Assembly (NCBI GenBank): GCA_034521465.1
Contig: JAXHMN010000010.1
Coordinates: 644,858 to 708,857 of the forward strand
Direction of reading: 5' to 3'
Length of the DNA stretch: 64,000 bases
DNA from: SURF-28 sp034521465
GTDB taxonomy: Bacteria; Bacteroidota; Ignavibacteria; Ignavibacteriales; Melioribacteraceae
Below, one piece after another: positions 44,818-53,524 of the stretch. The notes beneath the pieces are model-generated. The model had not been told where the DNA came from. It saw only the letters and a list, made by a program, of their open reading frames with translations, and ran no database searches. The position numbers were made by a program, and so were the translations under genes. Numbering within the stretch: the first letter of the stretch is position 1; each line of letters starts with the position of its first letter.

Positions 44818-45251
44818 TCGGTATCCCCTTGTATTTCCTCCTCGGGATACCACTCTTTGATCGATCCCGGCGACGACTCGCCGGCTGGAGTCCAAGAGAC
44901 ATGTGTCCTCGCTGGGGTTGAGAGCTCGTGGACTACGGTTGATTTGGGGGTGAGTGGAAACGCCGCCACCGGGTTCGCTTCTTCGGGGCCGATCCACACG
45001 GTTTCCTCCTCATCATCATTCTCTGTGACAATAGCTACCTGCTCCGTGTTGCTGGTTGTGAGGCGATTTCCCCGATCAAACCTGACTGTGAGCGTCGAAC
45101 GTTCAGAGTGCCAGTCAAAGGAAAAGAACATATTGGGGATAGTTGCTGGATACGAATCCGTTGAGGGCTTACTCGGCGCTAGCGAGCATCCAGCAAGTGC
45201 CGTAGTAAGTACGGTTCCTCCTGTTGTAAGAAGTGCGCGTCTGGAGGGCAT
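44814..45251 (-). CDS. Haloarchaeal lipoprotein, unknown function
   Basis: The 145-residue protein starts at ATG 45251, with leader and lipobox MPSRRALLTTGGTVLTTALA, then GC. The mature part is beta-rich and acidic (FSFDWHSERSTLTVRFDRG, TENDDEEETVWIGPEEANP). Its stop overlaps the start of the Tat-exported protein downstream (4 bp), so both are translated together and may form a surface complex. Confidence 0.75.
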   Translation of the reverse strand: MPSRRALLTTGGTVLTTALAGCSLAPSKPSTDSYPATIPNMFFSFDWHSERSTLTVRFDRGNRLTTSNTEQVAIVTENDDEEETVWIGPEEANPVAAFPLTPKSTVVHELSTPARTHVSWTPAGESSPGSIKEWYPEEEIQGDTE

Positions 45252-45657
45252 AATGTTATTCAAACTCGACAAGGGCATAGGCTTTTTGTACGCTTTTTTC
45301 AGCGAGAAAATCCAGCTTTGCCGGACGTTACGATGATCGAAGTAGTGGCCTGAGGTCCATTCTGACAGCTCAGATTCTTGTGGAGGCTCTGTTGAAGTGT
45401 GTCGGAACTGCTCAGTATTGGCTGCTAGCGATATCCTCTGTATCTCGCACGTCGATCCGATCAATTCTTAATAATTTTAATAGAGCCAAATTCGGATATG
45501 TGTTACAGTGGCTCTGTTGAAACCCCATTCTTCAGACAGTTTCTCGTCTGAAACAGCCGGTCGATAAGAACTGCGTAATTACCGTTTATTTCTTCGTCAA
45601 ACGCTGCCGACCGATCATCGCCGAAAATACTTATAGAGTCAGATGAAATCAGTTTCT

Positions 45658-45909
45658 ATGCCCGCATTCGGTATTGGAACCCCGATATTCCTCTTCGTAC
45701 AAGCCCTCATCTCGTTGTTTGTCTACTCCGAAGCAAAAGAGTATGGCTCACGCTCCCCGCTAGTCGTAGGAGTATCCGTATTCTTGCTGGGAGTGGGGTT
45801 CGCATTCGTATTCAGTACTGTCGTTGGATTCGTTGCGGTCGAACTTCTTGTTATCTTCATCTACCTTCTCGGCGTACACACCGGTAAAGGACGTTCTTTC
45901 CCCACCTGA
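45658..45909 (+). CDS. Small haloarchaeal membrane protein
   Basis: The 83-residue protein (an in-frame ATG 15 bp upstream is an alternative start) has three hydrophobic stretches (PIFLFVQALISLFVYSEA, PLVVGVSVFLLGVGFAFVF, FVAVELLVIFIYLLGVHTG). It has no recognised family. It lies within the IS6-like bounded unit. Confidence 0.6.
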   Translation: MPAFGIGTPIFLFVQALISLFVYSEAKEYGSRSPLVVGVSVFLLGVGFAFVFSTVVGFVAVELLVIFIYLLGVHTGKGRSFPT

Positions 45910-45956
45910 CCATCTGTCACCCGTATCTGTCTCTGTTGAAACCCTCAGCAAGTGTT

Positions 45957-46016
45957 AGTTTTTGACCCGGTTGCGGTTAATACAGGTGACTCACAAATCG
46001 CTCAGCACAGGGTACT
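45957..46016. repeat. TCAATACAGG intergenic repeat, copy with two words
   Basis: GGTTAATACAGGTGACTCAC and then ATCGCTCAGCACAGGG lie at about 45974-46013, right after the 3' end of the MazG-like gene. The sequence CTCTGTTGAAACCCTCAGC at 45932 resembles that at 54121. Confidence 0.6.
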
Positions 46017-46330
46017 CACCGTTCGACCCGTTCGAGAACGATCCCCTCGTCAAAACGACCCCTTTGTTCGGCTTTCTGTCTCCGCTTATTCCGCAGAGAT
46101 TCGAGGGAAACACCTCGCTCTTCTCGTATGGCGTGGAGCGCCTCCAAGACGTCCGCCAACTCCTCGACCTCACCACTCTCCAAGTATTCCGTTACTTCCT
46201 CAGCTAATTTCTCGTCCAGTCGTTCGGAGTACTCCTCACCCTCAGCGGAGTGTATGATCGGCATTGCTCCGTTCTTCTCGATGATCTGGGGGATCTCGTC
46301 TCTGACCAGTTTGTCGAACTCTTCGGTCAT
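46016..46330 (-). CDS. MazG-like nucleotide pyrophosphohydrolase
   Basis: The 104-residue acidic protein begins KLVRDEIPQIIEKNG and has the helical metal-binding pattern ERLDEKLAEEVTEYL...EELADVLEALHAI (ExxE...ExxD type) of house-cleaning/MazG-like NTP pyrophosphohydrolases. The ATG at 46330 is preferred over an in-frame start 21 bp upstream. It may clear abnormal nucleotides; relatives occur in mobile regions and phages. It lies inside the IS6-like bounded unit. Confidence 0.8.
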   Translation of the reverse strand: MTEEFDKLVRDEIPQIIEKNGAMPIIHSAEGEEYSERLDEKLAEEVTEYLESGEVEELADVLEALHAIREERGVSLESLRNKRRQKAEQRGRFDEGIVLERVER

Positions 46331-46573
46331 ATTTCGATGTTCGAAGACCAATTTATAGTAGCTGTGGACGGTTCACACCCTTCAGTGAGCGGCTGTTTCA
46401 GCCCACATTATGTCTAAAGAATGGTGTTTCAACAGAGCCAATTGGCTATTCTAGACTTGATCGAGAACAAGTGTTTGACGGCAACGGCCCGAGAACCGGA
46501 TCCGCTTTCTCAATTTGAGTGTGATTTGCCCGACGCATTTGTGTGGGCAACTTCGTCTCTACTTGTTTGTTCC

Positions 46574-47203
46574 CTACATCACGAGGCGTGCCGTCACAAG
46601 ATCCCGTTCTGAGGCCCTGAGGAATCCCTTCGTGAAGCCTGCACCGAACATCGCGTCGGCGAGAGCATCGCCTTTCTCGGGTGCCTCCTCACGGTTCACA
46701 ACGGTGGCGAAGCGAAAGGTATGGGAATTCCCTGTCGCGGCGTCAAACATCAGATTCCACCGGTACCGTCTCGTCGATCGGTCAATTCCCAAGTACAGAT
46801 TCGAATCGGCGTTGCCATCGTCAGCCGGAACAATGTCTCCGGAGTGAGAGACAAGAGAACCCGAGTTCCAGCCGTGTTCGACCGTTAGCGAGGCAGTTTT
46901 CCACCCGCTCCTCGCCTCATAGTTCGATCCCGGGATAAGTTGATACTTGGTAACGAGAGCGTAGCGATCTGTCGATTCGAGATCGAGAATCGACGCGGAC
47001 TGTCGAACGGTACCGTACGTCTTGCTTCCCGCCGTCGTCGTGTCGGTGGCCACAACGGGGCTGTTCCGTTGACCTGTCGAAGATACTGGCTCCTCAGCGT
47101 ACGTGGCTGGTGGAATGGACGGCTTGTCGGCAACCCGGCTGGCTCCGAAGACGCCGACGACCCCGGCGCTAGCGGCCAGTCCGAGAAGCGTGCGACGTTT
47201 CAT
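46574..47203 (-). CDS. Haloarchaeal Tat-signal protein, unknown function
   Basis: The 209-residue protein starts at ATG 47203 with MKRRTLLGLAASAGVVGVFG, a Tat-like signal. The body is beta-rich (YALVTKYQLIPGSNYEARSG, NLYLGIDRSTRRYRWNLMF, HTFRFATVVNREEAP) with no recognised domain. It is likely a secreted or surface protein. Another TCAATACAGG repeat (47294) lies beyond its start. Confidence 0.7.
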   Translation of the reverse strand: MKRRTLLGLAASAGVVGVFGASRVADKPSIPPATYAEEPVSSTGQRNSPVVATDTTTAGSKTYGTVRQSASILDLESTDRYALVTKYQLIPGSNYEARSGWKTASLTVEHGWNSGSLVSHSGDIVPADDGNADSNLYLGIDRSTRRYRWNLMFDAATGNSHTFRFATVVNREEAPEKGDALADAMFGAGFTKGFLRASERDLVTARLVM

Positions 47204-47293
47204 CGTTCCGGGAGAATTTCTCTGAGATTGTATATCTGTTGATATTACGGATAGATGAATGCTCATGTATCAGATACCCCCGATTGTCCGATG

Positions 47294-47330
47294 CGCTCAA
47301 TACAGGGGAAGCAACTATCGTTCGATACAG
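47294..47330. repeat. TCAATACAGG intergenic repeat, copy at 47294
   Basis: GCGCTCAATACAGGGG at 47293-47308, then CGTTCGATACAG near 47319. It stands between the Tat-signal gene and a 53-residue membrane protein gene. Confidence 0.6.
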
Positions 47331-47414
47331 AAGTGTATCTTTGGTTGAGCTCCACTAGCTGGCCACATTCATGAACGCATGAAATATATGTAGAGGTCAA
47401 AAGCCATGTTATGT

Positions 47415-47576
47415 ATGCTTGATTTAACGAAATTCGAGACGGTTTATTTGGTAATGACACTATTTCTCGCTGTTATCGGATATCTCAATCTCACCTCTTT
47501 TCTGTCTTTCAGCGAAGGCCTAGTACTCCTTTCACTCTGCGTAGTACTGTTGCTATTAAGTCGAATTGTCGATTGA
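47415..47576 (+). CDS. 53-residue membrane protein
   Basis: The frame ATG 47415 to TGA 47576 encodes two hydrophobic helices (YLVMTLFLAVIGYLNLTSFL and LVLLSLCVVLLLLSRIV) after MLDLTKFETV. It is short but well formed, and small two-helix proteins are common in haloarchaea. No ribosome binding site is needed if the transcript is leaderless. It ends just before the second 74-bp repeat. Confidence 0.5.
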   Translation: MLDLTKFETVYLVMTLFLAVIGYLNLTSFLSFSEGLVLLSLCVVLLLLSRIVD

Positions 47577-47578
47577 TA

Positions 47579-47652
47579 CGCAAGCGTGATCTTCTGGTTG
47601 ATTCAGCCACACAAACTCGGAAGCATCGACTGTAGATCGCTCAGTTCAGGGA
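47579..47652. repeat. 74-bp intergenic direct repeat, copy 2
   Basis: It is nearly identical to 43211-43284 (GTGATCTTCTGGTTGATTC...GATCGCTCAGTTCAGG). It ends 3 bp before the stop of the membrane protein gene at 47655. Confidence 0.8.
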
Positions 47653-47654
47653 TC

Positions 47655-48070
47655 CTATCCAGTAATTCGTCGGACTACAGTTCCGATTCCAAAGCCGAGC
47701 GTCCCTAGGATCGTCGCAACAACTGTGCTTCCGACAAATGCGTATCCGATGAGTAGCAATAGTCCGGGCTTGGCCCCAGTTAATGCGATACCACCGAAGT
47801 TCAGGATAACTCCAGCAACCGCAGCGAACACGAGCAACCAACTCACTCCGATCCCACCGTTGGAGTACGCTTGGACCGCAACGAAACCCGTGAGCAGAAT
47901 AGCATACCCCTGCCACCACAGCACCGTATCAAGCAGGGGAAAGTCTACTGTCCTTACCACTGCGAAGTAGAAGAGCGACGCAACAAACAGTATTCCAGCA
48001 CCGATACTCCACTGTCTTGCTCGTTTTGATCCTCACCCAGTAGGAGGGTTCGAGTGTCAATGGGGACCAT
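47655..48070 (-). pseudogene. Haloarchaeal four-helix membrane protein, frame broken near its start
   Basis: From about 48030 to 47655 the frame encodes a hydrophobic protein (SIGAGILFVASLFYFAV, LLDTVLWWQGYAILLTGFVA, LLLLIGYAFVGSTVVATILG). The natural start MVPIDTRTLLLGE (ATG 48070) lies one base out of frame; adding one G in GGTGAGGATCAA near 48033 gives LLLGEGSKRARQWS. With that correction it would be about 138 residues. The function is unknown. Confidence 0.6.
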
Positions 48071-48438
48071 ACACAATCCGCTTTTCTATGCCTATAAAAC
48101 TAAGAAGCTACGATGCGACCAATTCGGAGACGTACTGAACGGGTGACTCACTCCCTACTGATATCAAAAGAAAGGCACACCTCAGTTACACCCTCCGAAG
48201 CTGTGGCCGTATACATTGAGATAGTTGGTCTCAACTTACGCTGCCCGTGGAGTTGCGAATGGCGGTGAAAACGTTCACGGGATCGACGCTATTCGGGCCA
48301 ATACCCGATAGAAACAGCCGAGATTACGCTCTAATAACTATCGAATAACCAGAATTAATACAATATCTAAACTTATCTAGTGAAATATACCTCAGCAACC
48401 AGTGATGCCTCTCTCGAAGGGCTAACCCAGACCGAGCT
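48071..48438. other. Intergenic region before the transposase remnant
   Basis: Nothing recognisable. It presumably includes one end of the transposon whose broken gene follows; no terminal repeat was found by eye. Confidence 0.25.
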
Positions 48439-50201
48439 CTAAATGAGTGTGATCAGCTCCCTGTCCAGCCAATCAAGAAACCGGCTGAGCGTTATCCGTG
48501 GCTTCTTCCGGGTTTTGATGACTCCAATGCGCTCCTGTGTGAGGAAATCGACCAGCAGCCACATATTGTAGATCACACACCCAAAGGCGAAATGGAACCA
48601 CCGGACTCCGAACTCCTTCGAGGTAGTCCACGCTGCTGCGTTCTTGATCGACGAGTATGAGTTCTCGATCGCTCCGCGGTCACTGTACTGTTCGATCTGC
48701 TGTTTCGTCCAGCGCCGGTCTAATGCGACCTCGTCACTCGCGTCGAGACTCGTAATGAAGGGCTGTGGCGATCCCTCTTCATGGACATCATCATCTTCTG
48801 CGGGGGTAACACGACGACGTTCGTATGTACTGCGTGGTTTGAGACGCCGTTCTTCACTGTACCGTGCATGACGAAATCCTCCTCGACATACAGCGGGGTG
48901 TCGTTCGATTCGTGATATCCCCGCTTCAGTTGGTCAAACTGGTCACACATCGGTCCAATCCGATGTTGATCTTTCTTGGCAGGGATTACGTAATCCAACC
49001 GCTTGTTAATAAGCGTCTGAAGGACGTCTACAGCGTGGAATTCACGATCGGCATACACCATCCTGATGTCGACATAGTCTTCGGCGATCGAGAGAAGTCG
49101 CCGTGCAACATCCCCGACGTAGTAGGAACTATCCTTACCGGGATAGGCGTCTGTCGCAGCGTAATCCGTACTCCCGAGCGGACACACCCCAACGACGTAG
49201 TGGGTGTTCTCGCCGACGATCACGACCGTCGCAAACTTGTGACACCAACTGTACTCTTTTCCTTCAGGTGCGCCCTGGACCCATTCCATCTCGTCACGAT
49301 CACCATAGTAGGCAACGTACGTCATATCCAGTGCGACTTTCGCACGAGTCCCAAACCGTGAGCCGTTCCCGTGTTCGAGCTCTCTGATTCGGGGCTTCGC
49401 GCGTGTGTAGGTTTTCCGGAGAGCGAAATTCAGCACAGTCGCGATCTCCTCGATGGACATCTGCTTGAGCGCTTCCAATAGCGTCTCACCAGATGGCCCA
49501 TCCTCGTAGAACGGGTCATCAACAGCGGGGTCTGGATTTTTCATGTCGCCCAGCTTCTGGCCCGAATCGTGTGCCGCCTGCTGTTTGATCGACGCGATTG
49601 CTTCTAAGACGAGTAACTCATCGTCGTCGTAGATCGCGTCATCCGGCCGAGGGAGTGAGATTGAAGGGATAGCTACTGATTTCAACTCATCAAGCACCTC
49701 GTGACCCTTCTTCCGGAGCAAGCGTTGGACGGTTCGATTTGACAGCGACTGTTCGTCCTCGCCGTCCGCTGTTTTGAGAAGGTCATTTCCGATCGGTGCG
49801 CCCCGTTCAGCTGCAAGCAGGCGAATCTCTTTCACTCCCCGTTCAACGGGTGACTGAAGTTCTTCGAATCGTCCTTCATCTAATCGCGTTGGCTTGAACG
49901 TGCTTTCTGAGGGAAGATCATCGAGGTCAAAACCCATAGCAGTGGCCAACTCTGGATTTGCTTCAAGTTGGTCCGGGATCGTCGTCAAGGAGATATCTTC
50001 GGCTTTCGCCCACACGTATGCGAGAAACATCCGTGGAAACGGTGTGGCAGTGTGCCAATCTGGATACCTGTCTCGTCGTTCAAATCGGTCGGTGTCAAAC
50101 TCATCAATGAGATCTATCCATTCTGTCTCTTCGTCGATGATCTCATCTGCTTGCTTTCCAAGGCCTGTGACCGGGGAGGAGGGGGTATCTGGGAGATTCA
50201 T
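48439..50201 (-). pseudogene. Haloarchaeal DDE transposase, frame broken
   Basis: The main frame (48720-50201) has DMTYVAYYGDRDE and VYADREFHAVDVLQ, as in IS4-superfamily-type enzymes. Near 48790 the frame shifts. The rest (WTKQQIEQYSDRGAIENSYS, then WFHFAFGCVIYNMWLLVDFL) continues in another frame to a stop at 48439, which includes the final catalytic Glu region (AIENSY). One inserted or lost base near GTCGTGTTACCCCCGC explains the break. The N-terminal part is long and helical. As written it cannot make a full enzyme. Confidence 0.75.
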
Positions 50202-50228
50202 AACAATATATTATTTTGTTGAATAGTA

Positions 50229-50244
50229 GCTCAGAATCTGAGTA
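50229..50244. promoter_or_regulatory. Palindromic operator copy 1 (distal)
   Basis: GCTCAGAATCTGAGT contains the inverted repeat CTCAGA-A-TCTGAG. It matches the palindrome at 50378 except for the centre base. Confidence 0.6.
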
Positions 50245-50377
50245 AAGTGTATGGGTGTCGTTTCCGGAAACGAATTCACGTATGACGCGAGGTCTGGCTG
50301 CCAAATAAGTAGAATTCGCTGAGTAGACTCCATCTCTGATACCCCTCAGCTGGTGAGCCAATTCCAAACCAGATATT

Positions 50378-50409
50378 ACTCAGATTCTGAGTAGACTCAA
50401 AATCTTAGT
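50378..50409. promoter_or_regulatory. Palindromic operator pair upstream of the HTH gene
   Basis: ACTCAGATTCTGAGT at 50378-50392 is a perfect 15-bp palindrome. ACTCAAAATCTTAGT, a degenerate copy, follows at 50395-50409. They end 25 bp before the start codon at 50434, where an archaeal promoter would lie. Confidence 0.65.
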
Positions 50410-50433
50410 TGATGTCCCTCTACAACCTACCTG

Positions 50434-51051
50434 ATGACCAATCAAATCGCGGAATTTTTTAAGAGAGATGGCGCAATTGGGTTGATTCTCGCAATTGGTC
50501 CTGAGAATGCCCGATTCAAAAAAATAGTATCTCAAGTAGCAGTAAGCCATGATACAGTGTCTAACCGGGTCGAAGAGGCTCGCAATCTGGGATTGATCAA
50601 GGCAGAAGCTGTTTCAGATATAGGAACGAGCTTCACCAACAAACTCACACCAGCTGGAGAGATTTGCTATTGGGGAATGGTAGAATTAGGATTAGATGAC
50701 GCATATACAGAATATGTTAACGCGATTAAGAATTACAACAATTTATCAGACAAATACGCTCAACAGGTTGGTGACGAAGCTGAGTGGTTAGATTGGGTAC
50801 TTGAGAGTGACGTTCGCGTGGATAACTTACTGACGAAGTTCGAGGCGCGAGGAGAGGATATGATACTACCTTTTTCAAGCTATCCAGAACCGGTTAAAGA
50901 GGCTCTTCGACAGCAGTCAGTTGAGCCACTCGAACAGATCGATCATAAGGACTTCTGGTTATGGCGTATCATGCAATATCCCCCAGAACCCGACCAAGAC
51001 AATAGACCGGTACCACCGTATAACAACGATCACGACTCAGATACTAGATAG
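50434..51051 (+). CDS. Haloarchaeal winged-helix/HTH regulator, probably autoregulated
   Basis: The 205-residue protein has an N-terminal HTH (LILAIGPENARFKKIVSQVA, then SHDTVSNRVEEARNLGLIKA), in the style of MarR/ArsR wHTH proteins, with a wing (ISNKLTPAGE-like). The C-terminal half is acidic and helical (YVNAIKNYNNLSDKYAQQVG). The two palindromes directly upstream fit self-repression. It lies between the broken transposase and the ISH3 element, and is AT-richer than the chromosome-like genes. Confidence 0.75.
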   Translation: MTNQIAEFFKRDGAIGLILAIGPENARFKKIVSQVAVSHDTVSNRVEEARNLGLIKAEAVSDIGTSFTNKLTPAGEICYWGMVELGLDDAYTEYVNAIKNYNNLSDKYAQQVGDEAEWLDWVLESDVRVDNLLTKFEARGEDMILPFSSYPEPVKEALRQQSVEPLEQIDHKDFWLWRIMQYPPEPDQDNRPVPPYNNDHDSDTR

Positions 51052-51065
51052 CTGATTCTTAGTAC

Positions 51066-52455
51066 CTCACAAAGTATTCTCGGCTAGCTGTTTCTGCGGT
51101 CTGAGTTCTGTGTCGAAGCGGTTGTACTGACGGTCTCGACGAGAGAATTACGGACGGATCGACGGAGAGCTGTCGCTGTCGGCGGCGGTCAGCCGCCGAC
51201 GCGACAGCGTCGCCACTCACTCCGCTGGCTTGCTCGGTCGGTGGTTAGCGGTGGAACCGGTCGTCAGGTGGCCGATTCGCGGGGACGGCCCGACGCACCG
51301 CGAGGGCCGTCCACGCAGCACGTCGAATCATATTGACGAACTCCTTGTACGGCCACCACCAGAGGCGACGCCCGCCTCGGCGGGGCGTCGCCACATACTC
51401 GTAGTGAAGGTACCGCCAGACGTTCTGTAAGAGTAGACTCACCACGACGTACAGCAGCCGTACCGTTGGATCTCGTGTTGTCGTTGTCGCTATCGCTTGC
51501 TCGAACAAGCGATAGCTCGATTCGATACCGAACCGCTTGCTGTAGTGGTATCGAGCGTCGCGTGGTGAGTCGATGAACGGCGCGTCAGCGGCGTAGCCGT
51601 GACGCGCCACACCGTTCTCGTCGTACTTCCCGTTTAGGTACGTACAGTCGATGTAGACGGGAAACTCGACGGTCCAGCTGTGACCGTCGAGTTTCCCTGT
51701 CAGATCGTGCTGAATGACACGGCTCCATCCTTCCGAGAGCTCTTGCTGAATCGTCTTTCCCCACCGGATGATCGGGATCACGTACGCGTAGTCGTGCGCT
51801 TGAAGCAGCGTGAGGCACTTGCTGTCGTAGAATCCGCGATCGAGGTAGACGGCCTTGACCTCGGTGTCAAGGCCGTCAAGGACACCGAAGAACTCAGCGA
51901 GGACGCTGCTGGCGGTATCGCCGTCTTCGAGACGGCGTACCGCCAGCGTGTAGCGTTTGTTCTTCACACGCGCGTAGAGTGTCGCGTAGGCATGGAACGC
52001 GGTGGTTCCGCGCTTTGCGACTGAGTGGAAGAGTCCGTTTGTGTCGTCTTCGTCACCGTAGTAGGGCCGCAGGTGGAGGTCTGCGCAGACCTCCACCTGC
52101 TCGGGGAGCAGTTCATCGAGGTTCTTCCGCAGGAGCGTGTTAGCGACTCGTTCGAGCCGATCCGGCTCGAACTTCGTCCGGAGATGGTAGAGGATCGTGT
52201 TCGCAGCGGGTGTGTTCTGGCTCGAAGCACAGAGCGTAGAGACAGAGGTCCCGTCGGCGCAAGCGCCGACGAGGACCTCATAGATGTCCTCAGCAGTGAT
52301 TTCAGCGTTATTGGCTAAGGAGAGCGGAACTTCCTCGTCAAGGCGGTTGACGAGAAAGTTAAGAAGCTGGTCCTCGTGGATCTCACCGTCTGCTTGCTGC
52401 TGTTTGCTAGGCACATTCGCAGCAAGCAGACGTTCTAACTAAGCGGCTTTGTGAA
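51066..52455 (-). mobile_element. ISH3-family insertion sequence (intact)
   Basis: The ends CACAAAG (51068-51074) and CTTTGTG (52447-52453) are inverted, and further end bases are partly conserved. The element encodes the transposase at 51245-52414. An internally deleted copy lies at 36027-36433. A clear target duplication was not found. Confidence 0.8.
51245..52414 (-). CDS. ISH3-family transposase
   Basis: The 389-residue transposase begins MPSKQQQADGEIHEDQLLN and has the ISH3 landmarks VCADLHLRPYYGDEDD (first Asp), VYLDRGFYDSKC (second Asp) and KRFGIESSYRLFEQ (Glu). The frame is intact. It would mobilise its own element and possibly the relic at 36 kb, whose ends match. Confidence 0.93.
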   Translation of the reverse strand: MPSKQQQADGEIHEDQLLNFLVNRLDEEVPLSLANNAEITAEDIYEVLVGACADGTSVSTLCASSQNTPAANTILYHLRTKFEPDRLERVANTLLRKNLDELLPEQVEVCADLHLRPYYGDEDDTNGLFHSVAKRGTTAFHAYATLYARVKNKRYTLAVRRLEDGDTASSVLAEFFGVLDGLDTEVKAVYLDRGFYDSKCLTLLQAHDYAYVIPIIRWGKTIQQELSEGWSRVIQHDLTGKLDGHSWTVEFPVYIDCTYLNGKYDENGVARHGYAADAPFIDSPRDARYHYSKRFGIESSYRLFEQAIATTTTRDPTVRLLYVVVSLLLQNVWRYLHYEYVATPRRGGRRLWWWPYKEFVNMIRRAAWTALAVRRAVPANRPPDDRFHR

Positions 52456-52742
52456 GTACTGATACTTGGGTTCCGAACCCTGCCATCCAATCCTTCCTTC
52501 TACATTGAGCTTTGACCATGACCCATCGGATTGGCCGTCAGTGTGGAACATCAAGGCAGCTCCTCGGAGTTCATCTACATAAAGTTACAACACTTGTAAC
52601 GGGTTACAAGAATTCATGATATAAACAAGCCTGAAATGATAGCCAGTGGTGACCCTCATGTTACTATTCTTGTTATATAGAATTAAATTATAAAATATCG
52701 GCCAATAAACTTTATTACATTGGCGGTTGACGTGATCCGTGT
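52456..52742. other. Intergenic region before a Tat-type secreted protein gene
   Basis: AT-rich in the right half (TAAATTATAAAATATC near 52682), probably carrying a promoter for the gene at 52743. Nothing else is seen. Confidence 0.3.
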
Positions 52743-53311
52743 ATGCGAAATAACCATACACGCCGACGGGCGCTTCGTGGCATTGGAGCTGCAACCATTT
52801 TTGGGGCCGCCCTATCTACTAATGTCACCGGCGAAAGTACACAACTAGAAGATGGTGAAAAAGTAATTTACTCAGATGATAACGGAGAGATCGTTCAAGT
52901 TAGCCCACATTCTTACGTAATTAGAGGAGCAAAATCAAGAAAAAGTCTTGAGTTTTTAAAGAATAAGCGCCAGGAACTACTGGTAGATCCGGATCCCCAT
53001 CCGCTATGGATACAAAGTCTGGGTCAGATAACGATACAGGCCTATATGATGGGCATAGTTGGGCAGTCGAATCAGAACTCACAGCGATTACCGCACAGAC
53101 AGAGGTTGAAGTAGAGGGGATGGTAAGTGCTCAATGGTATGGGGATGCTTATTGGGTAGAAGACCCTGTTGAAGTTGAGGAAATAGAAATATCATCAAAT
53201 CTTGCTGCCAACTTCAATAATCTATCTGGTACGGGAACTATCTCTGTTCTGCGCAGCGCATACACACTCTATCAGGATCTACACGGCTTGGAAGCAGCAC
53301 TGGACAAATAG
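52743..53311 (+). pseudogene. Haloarchaeal Tat-secreted protein, frame broken
   Basis: The N-terminal part (MRNNHTRRRALRGIGAATIF, then SKEKVIYSDDNGEIV-like text) has a Tat leader. The later part (GLYDGHSWAVESELTAITAQ...EVEVEGMVSAQWYGDAYWVE) is in another frame, and the two meet near 53010-53040. Restoring one base would give a secreted protein of about 188 residues. The function is not recognised; the GHSWA...ELTA pattern suggests a beta-rich surface protein. Confidence 0.55.
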
Positions 53312-53524
53312 TTGGTCAGATGAATCGGGACCTTCTTCTTTATGAACAGGGTGCAGTGAATTTCTGATGGAAGTAAGCGACTCCGTGCTTAACCTACGTC
53401 GAACAGGACGATACAGTGAAATTCGACTACGGAAGTGACGTAGAGTTTTATGGTGTATCTGTTCGACATGAGTTCGACTACTGTGATTGGTTTTAAAACA
53501 TTCTAAAAATTACTGGTTAACGCT

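Larger units (their letters stand above)
45510..46439. mobile_element. IS6-like ends bounding two small genes, without transposase
   Basis: GGCTCTGTTGAAACC at 45510 and its inverted counterpart GTTTCAACAGAGCC ending at 46439 are the innermost parts of inverted repeats of about 50 bp. These include CCATTCTT and GGCTGTTTCAG-type blocks. The 930 bp between them hold a small membrane protein gene and a MazG-like gene but no transposase, so movement would need an enzyme supplied in trans. No target duplication was seen. Confidence 0.6.

Noticed and set aside
45510..46439. A complete IS6 element.
   Set aside because: The ends look right, but no transposase frame lies between them; the two genes inside encode a membrane protein and a MazG-like enzyme.
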